Source: an uncultured Spirochaetaceae bacterium (GTDB lineage: Bacteria > Spirochaetota > Spirochaetia > Sphaerochaetales > Sphaerochaetaceae). Taken from it: DNA of 63,543 nucleotides. The stretch covers positions 1 through 63,543 of the forward strand of contig ONWV01000026.1 in NCBI GenBank assembly GCA_900321635.1, in the 5' to 3' direction. The position numbers and the translations under genes are program-made. Below the pieces are notes generated by a model, which worked only from the letters and a program-made list of their open reading frames with translations, was not told the origin of the DNA and searched no databases. Below are positions 53,402-63,400 of the stretch, piece after piece (the first letter of the stretch is position 1; every line of letters starts with the position of its first letter).

Positions 53402-54616
53402 ATGAAATCTATCAGAGACATATATAAAATCGGAAAAGGACCTTCCAGCTCCCACACAATGGGACCGGGGTTCGCCGCAGGAATCTTCAAGGAGCACCAC
53501 AAGGATGCGGACTCTTTCAAGGCAATTTTGTACGGAAGTCTCGCAAAAACAGGAGTGGGGCACGGAACAGACAGAGTTCTTGTAGACACATTCAGTCCGA
53601 TACCTGTTGAGGTTGTCATTTCCAAAGAGGACCCAGAAGATCTCAAGCATCCCAATACCTTGGACCTTATAGCCATAAAGAACGGTGAAGAAGTTGCCAG
53701 ACAGCGCTACATCAGCATCGGAGGCGGCGACATAATCGTCGACGGACACAGAGGTCCTGTCAAAAAGGAAGAGGATGTCTATCTTGAAAACTCGTTTGCC
53801 GAAATCAAGCAGTTCTGCGCCTTCAGATACGTGAATCTTGCCGAGTATATTGAGCTTAGCGAAGGTAAGGAGATCTGGGACTTCCTTGGCGAAGTCTGGA
53901 AGGCCATGGAGCAGGAAGTGGAGGAGGGTCTTTCCAAGACAGGAGAGCTTCCAGGTCCTCTTCATGTTCAGAGAAAGGCCAAGTTTCTTCATGAGCAGGT
54001 TCCCCAGAATAAGCACGCCGAGCTTGTGGAATCGCAGCTTGTATGCTCTTATGCCTATGCTTGTAGCGAACAGAATGCCGATAACGGAACAGTAGTTACC
54101 GCCCCGACCTGCGGTTCCTGCGGAGTTCTTCCTGCTGTTCTGTATTATCTGAAGCACAAGAGAAGACTTTCTACAGATAAGATTGTCAGAGCACTGGGAG
54201 TTGCAGGACTTTTCGGAGAACTTGCCAAGCGCAATGCATCGGTTTCCGGTGCAGAGTGCGGATGTCAGGCTGAAATCGGAGTTGCATGTTCCATGGCAGC
54301 AGCCGCCGCAGGCTATGCGTTCGGTTACAACACAGAACAGATCGAGTATGCCGCAGAGGTTGCCCTTGAGCACCATCTGGGCCTTACCTGTGACCCGATC
54401 TGCGGCCTTGTCCAGATTCCCTGTATCGAAAGAAACGCTGTTGCCGCTATGAGGGCAATCAATGCTGCAAATATAGCATACTTCCTGACTGGAACAAGAA
54501 ATATCAGCTATGACATGGTCCTGAAGAGCATGTATTATACCGGCCTTGATATGAACCAGCGCTACAGAGAGACCTCGGAAGGCGGTCTTGCAAAGGCCTA
54601 TTCCAGACGCGGTTGA
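53402..54616 (+). CDS. sdaA: L-serine dehydratase, Fe-S type, single chain
   Basis: 404 residues from ATG 53402 (AGAGGTGAT upstream). Beta domain IGKGPSSSHTMGPG and alpha domain TCGSCGVLPAVLYYLKHK with CDPICGLVQIPCIERNAVA, supplying the Cys that bind the 4Fe-4S cluster. Converts L-serine to pyruvate and ammonia. Confidence 0.93.
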   Translation: MKSIRDIYKIGKGPSSSHTMGPGFAAGIFKEHHKDADSFKAILYGSLAKTGVGHGTDRVLVDTFSPIPVEVVISKEDPEDLKHPNTLDLIAIKNGEEVARQRYISIGGGDIIVDGHRGPVKKEEDVYLENSFAEIKQFCAFRYVNLAEYIELSEGKEIWDFLGEVWKAMEQEVEEGLSKTGELPGPLHVQRKAKFLHEQVPQNKHAELVESQLVCSYAYACSEQNADNGTVVTAPTCGSCGVLPAVLYYLKHKRRLSTDKIVRALGVAGLFGELAKRNASVSGAECGCQAEIGVACSMAAAAAGYAFGYNTEQIEYAAEVALEHHLGLTCDPICGLVQIPCIERNAVAAMRAINAANIAYFLTGTRNISYDMVLKSMYYTGLDMNQRYRETSEGGLAKAYSRRG

Positions 54617-54656
54617 GATTTCACTGACTTTTTGAGCTGAATGTTTCTCTATTTTT

Positions 54657-54706
54657 AATTTGACAGTTGCAACTAACTTGTCAAATTCCGTAGCATTCAA
54701 TATAGT
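54657..54706 (+). promoter_or_regulatory. Promoter and operator-like inverted repeat before acyl-CoA synthetase
   Basis: AATTTGACA (54657-54665) and TGTCAAATT (54679-54687) are perfect 9-bp arms with 13 bases between. TTGTCA in the right arm (54678-54683) serves as -35, with 17 bases to TATAGT (54701-54706). A repressor bound here would block the promoter. Confidence 0.6.
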
Positions 54707-54744
54707 ATACGATGTTACAACATATGAAGAATTAAGGTGGAATT

Positions 54745-56481
54745 ATGGTTGACAAGAGAAAACACAATCCTATTCCATGGGATTTTCTTGATGAATTCAG
54801 AGGAGAAGGCAAGCTTTTCAACGCACAGTGGCCGACTCTGAAAGAGCTTTTTGATATCACAACCACAAGATATCCGAACAACAAGGCTTTCGAGGCCTTT
54901 GCTCCGACTCATGTGGTCTATACATATTCACAGGCCAGAGAGATCATCGTTAAGGTTGCAAACAAGCTTTATGAGCTTGGTGTCAGACACGGTGATAAGG
55001 TCGGTCTTACAGGTAAGAACAGCCCGGAGTGGGCTCTTGCATACTTTGCCATCGCGTATGCAGGTGCAATCATTGTTCCTGTCGATTACTCACTTTCAGA
55101 GGAAGTCATCACAAATCTGATGGGCTTTGCCGACACAAAGGTCCTTTTTGCAGACCATGAGAAGATCGACAACATCAAGCTGGACATCCCCAAGATTGCT
55201 CTTGAGGGAGACGGCGAGAACAGCATCTACAAGATGCAGAGCTCTGAAAAGCATGACATCCAGTACGCAACAAGCAAAGAGCTTGCCGCAATCATGTTCA
55301 CAAGCGGAACAACCGGAACACCCAAGGGCGTCATGCTCTCACACGAGAACTACGTTTCCGACTGCTATCAGGCACAGGGAAACATGAACATCTACAGCGA
55401 CGATGTCTTCTACGCACTTCTGCCGATTCACCACGCATACACAATGCTGGCCGTCTTCATTGAGTCTGTTTCAGTCGGTGCCAATTGTGTTTTCGGAAAG
55501 AAGCTTGTCGTTAAGCAGATCTTCAAGGACCTTAAGGAAGGAAACGTCACAATGTTCCTCGGAGTCCCGATGCTGTTCAACAAGGTCATCGCCGGAATCA
55601 TGAAGGGCCTTAAGGAGAAGGGACCGATTGTCAACGGCCTTATCCGCGCTCTGATGGGCATCAGCGGATTCCTGAAGAAGCACTTCAACTGGAAGGGCGG
55701 AAAGAAGATGTTCAGATTCATCCTGAAGAAGGTTTCACTGGACAAGATCAGAATCTGCATCTCAGGCGGCGGACCGCTTCCGGCTTCAACATTCAAGCTC
55801 TACAACCAGCTCGGAATTGACTTTGTACAGGGCTACGGCCTTACCGAGACAAGCCCGATCATCAACCTCAACCCGGTCTTCGATTACATTGAAACCAGCG
55901 TCGGAAAGACAATCCCTGGTGTCGAGGAAAAGATCGTCAATCCTGATTCAGAGGGCAACGGACTCATCTACATCAAGGGTTCCATGGTCATGCAGGGGTA
56001 TTACAAGAACCCCGAGGCCACAGCAGAGATCCTTTCCGAGGACGGCTGGCTCAACACCGGTGATATCGGACATCTTGACAGCAGAAATTACCTCTATCTC
56101 ACAGGACGCCAGAGAAACATCATCGTCACCGAGGGTGGAAAGAACGTCTTCCCCGAGGAGATTGAGGACAGCTTCCAGCTTTATGATGACATTGACCAGA
56201 TCTGTGTCCGCGGCTATGTGGCCGATGCAGCCAAGAAGGTCGAGGGCATCATGGCCATTGTTCATCCTTCTGATGCATGTGCTGAAAAGTACAAGGGCGA
56301 CATGAAGGGTCTTCTGGATCACATCGGCAGCCTGATCACTGAAGTCAATTCAACACTTCCGAGCTACAAGAAGATCCGTAAGCTTGCAATCCAGGAGGAG
56401 AAGTTCCCGCTCTCATCCTCTTCCAAGATTCAGAGATTCAAGATCGGTGAGATTGACGAGTCAAAGACAAAAATGATCTGA
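54745..56481 (+). CDS. AMP-dependent acyl-CoA synthetase/ligase
   Basis: 578 residues. P-loop-like FTSGTTGTPKGVMLSHENY, QGYGLTETSPIINLNP, LNTGDIGHLDSRNYLYLTGR, and catalytic Lys region LSSSSKIQRFKIGEI. Long-chain fatty acyl-CoA ligase type. AAGGTGG ribosome site. Single gene with its own promoter and terminator. Confidence 0.9.
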   Translation: MVDKRKHNPIPWDFLDEFRGEGKLFNAQWPTLKELFDITTTRYPNNKAFEAFAPTHVVYTYSQAREIIVKVANKLYELGVRHGDKVGLTGKNSPEWALAYFAIAYAGAIIVPVDYSLSEEVITNLMGFADTKVLFADHEKIDNIKLDIPKIALEGDGENSIYKMQSSEKHDIQYATSKELAAIMFTSGTTGTPKGVMLSHENYVSDCYQAQGNMNIYSDDVFYALLPIHHAYTMLAVFIESVSVGANCVFGKKLVVKQIFKDLKEGNVTMFLGVPMLFNKVIAGIMKGLKEKGPIVNGLIRALMGISGFLKKHFNWKGGKKMFRFILKKVSLDKIRICISGGGPLPASTFKLYNQLGIDFVQGYGLTETSPIINLNPVFDYIETSVGKTIPGVEEKIVNPDSEGNGLIYIKGSMVMQGYYKNPEATAEILSEDGWLNTGDIGHLDSRNYLYLTGRQRNIIVTEGGKNVFPEEIEDSFQLYDDIDQICVRGYVADAAKKVEGIMAIVHPSDACAEKYKGDMKGLLDHIGSLITEVNSTLPSYKKIRKLAIQEEKFPLSSSSKIQRFKIGEIDESKTKMI

Positions 56482-56503
56482 AAATCAGGTTCTTAAATAA
56501 GAA

Positions 56504-56589
56504 AAGCAGTCTGAATTGAAAATTTTTAATCCACAGACTGCCGAAAGCAGTCTACAGAGAAATTTTTTTCCTCGTGGACTGCTTTTTTT
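56504..56589 (+). terminator. Four-segment terminator/attenuator-like region
   Basis: Segments GCAGTCTG (56506-56513), CAGACTGC (56534-56541), GCAGTCTAC (56547-56555) and GTGGACTGC (56574-56582) followed by seven T. Each neighbour pair can form a stem, so exclusive structures are possible. Ends the acyl-CoA synthetase unit. Confidence 0.65.
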
Positions 56590-56607
56590 ATTCAAGAAGG
56601 AGTGTTG

Positions 56608-56643
56608 TTGACAAACATTTTAGAATCTGCTTAAATGTTTAAG
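56608..56643 (+). promoter_or_regulatory. Promoter of HMA-ATPase operon with palindrome at -10
   Basis: TTGACA (56608-56613), 17-base spacer, TTAAAT (56631-56636). CTTAAATGTTTAAG (56630-56643) is a palindrome of CTTAAA arms covering the -10, a likely site for a metal-responsive repressor. Confidence 0.55.
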
Positions 56644-56663
56644 TGATTAATGGAGGAAACACC

Positions 56664-56882
56664 ATGAAGAAGACATACAAAATCGATGTTGACTGTGCAA
56701 ATTGTGCTAACCTTATGGAACAGGCTGCAAAGAAGACTCCCGGAGTCGCCGATGCAAGCGTGAACTTCATGGCACTTAAAATGAATGTTGAATTCGAAGA
56801 GGGTGCTGATGAGAAGGCTGTCATGAAGAACGTCTTCAAGGCATGCAGGAAGGTTGAGCCGGACTGCGAAATCGAGTTCTGA
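56664..56882 (+). CDS. Heavy-metal-associated (HMA) domain protein
   Basis: 72 residues from ATG 56664 (GGAGG upstream). Metal-binding CxxC in VDCANCANLMEQAAKKTPGV, ferredoxin-like HMA fold. A stand-alone metallochaperone for the adjoining P-type ATPase, which lacks its own N-terminal HMA domain. Confidence 0.9.
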   Translation: MKKTYKIDVDCANCANLMEQAAKKTPGVADASVNFMALKMNVEFEEGADEKAVMKNVFKACRKVEPDCEIEF

Positions 56883-56891
56883 AAAGGAAGA

Positions 56892-58826
56892 ATGCTTATG
56901 CTTAATATGAACAGAAAGCAGAAGAAGATGCTGATAAGAATATGCATTTCGGCAGTGATGCTGATATTCGCATTCATATCAAAGAAAACAGGCCTTGTGC
57001 CTCAGGGCGGTACCTTCGGCTTTGTGTTCTACCTGGCATTCTACCTTGTCACATATCTTGTCATAGGCTATGACATCCTTCTCAAGGCAGTCAGGGGAAT
57101 TGCAAACGGTCGTCCGTTCGACGAGTGTTTTCTGATGGCCTTTGCCACAATCGGAGCATTTGCCCTTGCCCTATATGAGAAAAGCGGTGACTACAACGAG
57201 GCCATAGCTGTCATGCTCTTCTACCAGATCGGAGAGCTGTTTCAGAGCTATGCAGTCGGAAAAAGCCGCAGGAACATCTCAGATCTTATGGATATCCGTC
57301 CCGACTATGCGAACATAGAAGAGGGCGGAAGCATTAAACAGGTGGATCCTGATGAGGTTGCCATAGGAACCGTGATAATTGTCCAGCCCGGAGAGAAGGT
57401 TCCGATTGACGGAGTCGTGGTTGAAGGATCTTCCAGCCTCAATACCGCAGCCCTTACCGGTGAGAGCGTCCCCAGGGATGTGTCGGAAGGCGATGAGATT
57501 GTCAGCGGATGCATCAACATGACAGGTGTTCTGAAAATCAAAACCACCAAGGCCTTCGGAGAGTCCACAGTCTCAAAGATCCTTCAGCTTGTGGAGAACG
57601 CAAGTTCCAGAAAGTCACATTCTGAGGAGTTCATAGCAAGATTCGCCCGTGTCTACACCCCGGTTGTGGTCTTCAGCGCAATTGCTCTGGCAGTGCTTCC
57701 ACCTCTGGCAAAGATTGTATTCTCCCTTGGTCCCGCCATGTGGAGCACCTGGATATACAGAGCCCTGACCTTCCTTGTAATCAGCTGTCCGTGTGCCCTG
57801 GTTGTCAGCATCCCTCTCAGCTTCTTTGCAGGAATCGGAGGTGCAAGCCATGAAGGAATCTTGGTCAAAGGCTCCAACTTCCTTGAGATTCTCTCAAAGA
57901 CAGATACAGTTGTTTTTGACAAGACAGGAACCCTGACCAAGGGAGTTTTTGAGGTCGTTGATATTCACCATGCGACCATCGATGAGAATAAGCTCATTGA
58001 GTATGCTGCACTTGTGGAGTGCTTCAGCTCCCATCCGATCAGCAAGAGCCTTCTCAGCGCATACGGAAAGCCTGTTGACAGAAAACGCGTGAGCGATGTG
58101 AAGGAAATCAGCGGCCACGGTGTCACTGGCATTGTTGACGGACATACAATAGCCGTCGGAAACCTCAAACTGATGAACAGCATCGGAATCGAGGCACAGG
58201 ATTGTCACAGCATAGGGACAATAGTCCATGTGGCTCTGGACGGCAAGTACTGCGGTCATATAGTCATATCCGATGTGGTAAAGCCTACCTCAAAGAAGGC
58301 CATCTCGGCTCTTAAGGCATCAGGTGTCTCAAAGACCGTCATGCTCACAGGTGATGCGGATAAGATTGCAAAGAAGGTTGCATCCGACCTTGGTGTGGAT
58401 GAGGTTCACAGCGAGCTTCTTCCCGAGCAGAAGGTGGAGCAGATAGAGCGTCTTATCGGCGAGAAGAAGGACCCGAGCAAGGTGATTGCCTTTGTTGGTG
58501 ACGGAATCAACGATGCTCCTGTTCTGACACGTGCAGATATAGGAGTTGCAATGGGCGCCATGGGATCCGATGCCGCAATAGAGGCTGCTGATGTCGTTCT
58601 TATGGATGATGACCCTCTTAAGATTGCAAAGGCTGTGAGAATCTCTGCAAAGTGCATCAGAATCGTCCATCAGAACATTGCGTTCTCGCTTTTTGTGAAG
58701 TTCTCCTGCCTTGTTCTGGGAGCTTTGGGAATTGCCAACATGTGGGCTGCCATCTTTGCGGATGTAGGTGTCATGGTCATTGCGGTCCTGAATGCAATCC
58801 GCGCCCTGAGAACAAAGAACATCTGA
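56892..58826 (+). CDS. P1B-type heavy-metal ATPase (Cd/Zn/Pb type)
   Basis: 644 residues. No N-terminal HMA domain; membrane CPC motif in ISCPCALVVSIPL, phosphorylation site DKTGTLTKG, TGES, HP motif CFSSHPISKSLL, and GDGINDAPVLTRADIGVAMG. CPC with this sequence type suggests Zn/Cd/Pb export. Ten bases after the HMA gene. Confidence 0.93.
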   Translation: MLMLNMNRKQKKMLIRICISAVMLIFAFISKKTGLVPQGGTFGFVFYLAFYLVTYLVIGYDILLKAVRGIANGRPFDECFLMAFATIGAFALALYEKSGDYNEAIAVMLFYQIGELFQSYAVGKSRRNISDLMDIRPDYANIEEGGSIKQVDPDEVAIGTVIIVQPGEKVPIDGVVVEGSSSLNTAALTGESVPRDVSEGDEIVSGCINMTGVLKIKTTKAFGESTVSKILQLVENASSRKSHSEEFIARFARVYTPVVVFSAIALAVLPPLAKIVFSLGPAMWSTWIYRALTFLVISCPCALVVSIPLSFFAGIGGASHEGILVKGSNFLEILSKTDTVVFDKTGTLTKGVFEVVDIHHATIDENKLIEYAALVECFSSHPISKSLLSAYGKPVDRKRVSDVKEISGHGVTGIVDGHTIAVGNLKLMNSIGIEAQDCHSIGTIVHVALDGKYCGHIVISDVVKPTSKKAISALKASGVSKTVMLTGDADKIAKKVASDLGVDEVHSELLPEQKVEQIERLIGEKKDPSKVIAFVGDGINDAPVLTRADIGVAMGAMGSDAAIEAADVVLMDDDPLKIAKAVRISAKCIRIVHQNIAFSLFVKFSCLVLGALGIANMWAAIFADVGVMVIAVLNAIRALRTKNI

Positions 58827-58845
58827 TAGTAAAAAGCGCAAAAAA

Positions 58846-58869
58846 ACAGCGGCCTAAACAAGCCGCTGT
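58846..58869. terminator. Bidirectional intrinsic terminator
   Basis: ACAGCGGC pairs with GCCGCTGT across eight bases, A run on the left and TTTG on the right, between two convergent genes. Confidence 0.75.
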
Positions 58870-58888
58870 CTTTGTATCTTCATATTGA

Positions 58889-60076
58889 TTAAAGATTTCT
58901 GCTCAGAACCAGGGCAATCTTATCGGCTGCCTCGTCAATAAGCTCCTTTGTGATGTTTGCCATAAGGCTTGTTCTGATAAGGCACTCGTTCTCGGCTGTT
59001 GCAGGAGGCAGGACTGCGTTTACGAACACGCCTTCATCATACAGCTCGCGGACGATCTTGAGTGTTGTGTTGCCGTCTGTGGTGTAGATGGGGATTACAG
59101 GAGTCTGGGTCTTCTTGTACTTGACTCCGCGCTTGTCCAGAGCGGACTCGAGGTACTCAGAAATCTCTCTGAGCTGGTCCTTGAGCTCCGGGTGAGCGAT
59201 AAGATACTCCAGAGCAGCAAGGGCCGATGCTGTGTTTGCAGGGGTAAGGCTTGCGGAGAACATGAACGGACGTGACATGTGGCGCATGTAGTCGATGACC
59301 TTCTCATTTGCAGCCGCAAAGCCTCCGAGGCTTGCGAAGGACTTGCTGAAGGTACCCATGATGATGTCCACCTGATCCTCAAGACCGTAGTAGGATGCTG
59401 TTCCTCTTCCGCCTTCACCGACTGTTCCGATTCCGTGGGAATCATCAACCATGATGCGGGCCTTGTACTTCTTGGCAAGATCCACGATGTCAGGAAGGTT
59501 CGCGATATCTCCGCTCATGCTGAAGACGCCGTCTGTGACGATGAGCTTGGGAGCATCCGGACCGAGCTTCTTGAGAACGCGCTCAAGTGAGTCCATGTCA
59601 TTGTGGAAGTATCTTTTCATCTCTCCATAGGAGAGCTTTGCACCGTCATAGATGCTGGCGTGGTTCTCTCTGTCGCAGATGATGTAATCACCCTTTGTGC
59701 AGATACAGCTGAGAATTCCGAGGTTGCTCTGGAAACCTGTGGAAAATGTCATTGTTGCATCCTTGTGGAGGAACTGTGCAAGCTCCTTCTCAAGTTTCAG
59801 GTGCAGATCCAGTGTTCCGTTGAGGAATCTTGAACCCGAGCAGCCTGTTCCGTACTTCTGAAGTGCGGCGATTCCTGCGTCGATGACTTCCTGCTGTGAT
59901 GTCAGTCCCAGATAGTTGTTGGACCCCAGCATGATGATGCGTCTGCCTTCCATCGTGACCACAGGGGCCTGACGGGACTCGAGGCAGTGAAAATAGGGGT
60001 ACAAACCAAGTGATCTCACTTCAAGTGAGCGATGATAATTGCTTGTGGTATCGTTAAACTTGTCAAATAAATCCAT
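58889..60076 (-). CDS. Alpha-oxoamine synthase (KBL/BioF/serine palmitoyltransferase family)
   Basis: 395 residues from ATG 60076. PLP-fold with MLGSNNYLGLTSQQEVIDA, TFSTGFQSNLGI, MVDDSHGIGTVG (Asp, His) and the Lys motif GTFSKSFASLGGF. Condenses an amino acid with an acyl-CoA. The SKSFASLGGF form and the acyl-CoA ligase nearby make serine palmitoyltransferase-like or related lipid synthesis possible; 2-amino-3-ketobutyrate CoA ligase cannot be excluded. Confidence 0.8.
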   Translation of the reverse strand: MDLFDKFNDTTSNYHRSLEVRSLGLYPYFHCLESRQAPVVTMEGRRIIMLGSNNYLGLTSQQEVIDAGIAALQKYGTGCSGSRFLNGTLDLHLKLEKELAQFLHKDATMTFSTGFQSNLGILSCICTKGDYIICDRENHASIYDGAKLSYGEMKRYFHNDMDSLERVLKKLGPDAPKLIVTDGVFSMSGDIANLPDIVDLAKKYKARIMVDDSHGIGTVGEGGRGTASYYGLEDQVDIIMGTFSKSFASLGGFAAANEKVIDYMRHMSRPFMFSASLTPANTASALAALEYLIAHPELKDQLREISEYLESALDKRGVKYKKTQTPVIPIYTTDGNTTLKIVRELYDEGVFVNAVLPPATAENECLIRTSLMANITKELIDEAADKIALVLSRNL

Positions 60077-60160
60077 ATTGAAACTCTTGCAGAGAGTATC
60101 GCTGAATACGGGGACTTTAGTCAAGACGGGTAACCTTTTATATATAGGAACGGGCAGGTC

Positions 60161-60283
60161 TCAGTGATTCTGAGACCATATATCCAGAATCATTCCTCCG
60201 CCTATGAAGATGACGGCGACAAGCAGTGCGGCAAGAAGGATTGCAACGGAGACTCTCAGCCAGAGCGGAATCTTGAATGACAT
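60161..60283 (-). CDS. 40-residue single-span membrane protein
   Basis: Begins MSFKIPLWLRVSVAILLAAL and continues LVAVIFIGGG, one membrane helix, then DIWSQNH. GGAGGA ribosome site seven bases upstream. A perfect 8-bp hairpin (60157-60164 with 60170-60177) overlaps its stop. Function unknown. Confidence 0.6.
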   Translation of the reverse strand: MSFKIPLWLRVSVAILLAALLVAVIFIGGGMILDIWSQNH

Positions 60284-60388
60284 AGTCTTCCTCCTTCGGA
60301 TATTTTATTGGACAGGCAGGATAACAGCAAGTACAGAATGTGAGATTAGTATAATACCGAACATTGAATGTCGGAATTGTACAAATTC

Positions 60389-60424
60389 TTGCTTGCGCGT
60401 AAAACGTGGTATATAATTATCGGC
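60389..60424 (+). promoter_or_regulatory. Strong promoter of the AraC-type regulator, predicted leaderless
   Basis: TTGCTT (60389-60394), 17-base spacer, perfect TATAAT (60412-60417), then seven bases to ATG 60425. The predicted transcript start coincides with the start codon. Confidence 0.7.
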
Positions 60425-63400
60425 ATGAGAATTGGATTTGTTCTAGCTGATGTCTTCACAGGTTCTGCTGTTTCTCTTTGGCCTTCAGTCGCACAAAAGT
60501 ATGCAGACAGTGAGGAAGACTGCCTTGTTCTGTTTCCAGGAGGAAGACTCAAAGACCCTTCGACTTTGGAGCAGATGAAGAACAATATCTACAGGTTCGT
60601 CAACTCCGAGAATCTGGATGCCTCGATAATCTGGTGCTCGACGCTTACGGGAAACGTCAGATCCAAGGATGTTCTTGAGACTTTCAAGGACATGCTCGGA
60701 CGTCCGATGGTGACCATAGACGGTAAGACGGAATCCCACCCTGAGATTCCCGATGTAAGGTTTGATTCCTACGAAGGTTCAAGCTTTCTGGTCGGACACT
60801 GCATCAAGGAGCATGGATCTCAAAAGATTGCCTACATCAGAGGTCCTAAGACCCACAAGGCCGCAGAGGAGAGGTTTCAGGCTTATCTTGATCAGCTGAA
60901 AAGCAATAATCTTCCATGCGATATGAATCTGGTATCCGATCCTGTGTCGTGGTGGAGCGGCGATGATGCCATGAGGCAGCTTATAGAAGAGCGGCATCTT
61001 GTTCCCGGAAAGGATTTCGACACCCTGATCTGTGCCAGTGATCTTATGCTTTACAAGGCATCGCAGGTACTTTCGGAGCATGGATTTGCAATAGGAAAAG
61101 ATGTCAGGGCATGCGGCTTTAATGATTCTCTTGAGGCAAAGCTTCTCGATGTCCCTGTCTCCACAGTCAGATTCCCCTACGTGGGAGTAGGTCTTGATGC
61201 CGTGAAGGCCCTGAAGAAAATCAGTAGCGGCGATAAGGTAGGGGACAAGCAGCTTCCCATGGCACATGTTCTGAGAGAAAGCTGCGGCTGTAAGAGCTCA
61301 TCCGATTGGGAGAATGTGAGAAACAGCTCGGACATATCGGATCTTCTTGTTCAGAAGTATTCGGTTTCCAGAACCGAGGCAGTTTCTCTTGTGGAGAGGG
61401 TTGTGGGTGTCCAGAGCGAGGCCAATATCAGAGCCCTTCTTGAGTTCCTATGCAGCATCAATCTGGATGTCTTTGATATCTTCAATGTCCTGGGCAGCTT
61501 CGGAAAAGTGACGTCTCTCAGTCAGTCCAAAAAGGATCTCATAGTTGCTCTGGCCGGAACTATTCTTCCTTCCGTCCTGGACCGCAATGCGGCGATGAAG
61601 AGCTATAAGGAGCGCACAAGAAGAAGCAGCTTCAATGTCTTTAATAATGAGCTGATTGAATCCAACAGGGTCAGCGATATTGCCGCGGTTCTTGAGAAAA
61701 ATGCCCAGGCCCTTGGTTTTGAGAAGATTCATCTTGTCATGATGGAAGAGAATAACTCGCATCTGATAGGAACCGATATGGTGTTTCCGGATAATCTGAT
61801 TATTCCGAGAAACGACATGGGAATCCTTGATAAGGGTGTGTGGATAGTCTCTCCGCTCTGTTCGGAGACATCTTTCATGGGCTATCTGCTGATGAAGCCC
61901 GTCGAGTTCGACGGAGCGTTGTGCGAGGAAATCCGAAACATGGTCTCGGGAGCGCTCAGAAGCGCAATGCTTTTCGAGTCTACCCGAAAGGCCCAGAAGG
62001 CAGCAGAGGATGCCGAAACAGCCAGAACCAACTTCTTTGCAAACGTAGGTGAGAACCTCAGGGATCCTCTATCCGAAATCTCAGAGATTGTATCGGCCTC
62101 GGCTCTGGATTCCAGGACCAAGAAGGCCATCATAGACAAGGTTTCAGGTGTAAACCAGATGATAGACCTGGCTCTGAGCAGTACAGGCGAACTTGAACTT
62201 GAACGTCACATCCTGAACATCGGCGACATGCTTTATGAGTTCGGATGTTACAGCGGAAGAAGGTCTCTTCCATGTCTTCTGATTGACTCCGAGAAGATGA
62301 AGCAGACCATGGAGATTCTCATCTCATCAATGGGGGACTGGACGGAGATAGAGGCCTATGCCCAAAAGCGCGGTCTTAAGATTGATTTCATAGACAGAAC
62401 GGGAATGTGGAGGGAAAAACCCGAGGATCCGGGCCTTCTTCTTGCAAGAAAGATAATCCTTCTGCACGGCGGATCGTGTCATGTGGAAAATTCAACGTTC
62501 TCGTTCGTCCTGCCTTATCCGACGCTTTCCGGGAACCCGCCCACCCAGTGGAGTGACGGCGTTCTGGCATGCATCAACTCGACTCCTGATTTCCAGATCG
62601 AGGATGTGGTCTTTGAGGAAGTCAGCGGAACTAGGTTCGCAGAGAAGAAGAGGCTTCCTGCATACACCGAGGCCATTTTCTGGGATACTGGTTTCAACGG
62701 CTATAATGCCCTGACAGGTCTTCTGAGCCTTGTCTCAAACGAAATCTACATGAACCTCCCGTTCATCTGCCTCGACTGCCCTTATTCACATACGCTTGAG
62801 GATTCGATCCGCACATCGATCGAGGCCAAGGGCAGAAGCGTCCTTCAGATCGGATCTCCCGTGGAGGACCTTTACCGCTGGCTCCAAGACCCGGAGTTCA
62901 TTTCGTGCGACATAGGAATCGCTCTTTCAATGGTCCGCCGCCACGACCCGGAGATGGTCTTCATCACAATGGACGAGTATTCGAACAAAACCCCCGCGGT
63001 GGTTGCTTTTCTGAACAACATGCGTGGTATGAAGCGAAACTCTCAGATTCCGGCTATTGTTGTTACGGACTTCATAGATGCAAACCTTGTGGGCTCTCTC
63101 ATCGACATCCCGAACGTCGTGGTGGTCAACTCCTGCATGCTTGAAAGCGAGGAGTTTGCCATGCGTGTGAGGGCCGTTCTGGGAGGCTCCGACATGCTTG
63201 CGACCCACACCGGGGCCATTGTCAAGAAAGCTCAGGCCTATCTTTGCACACATGCCACCTTGCCCCTGAGCCGATGGCAGATTGCAGACGATGTCCACGT
63301 GTCCGAGGACTATCTGACCAGAGTCTTCAAGAAGGAGCTGGGACTGTCTCCGTGGGACTATCTGAACCGCTACAGGGTTTGGCTTGCAGGAAGTCTGCTG

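Noticed and set aside
53333..54700. 455-residue minus-strand open frame over sdaA
   Set aside because: Antisense to a clearly identified L-serine dehydratase; composition is that of a shadow frame.
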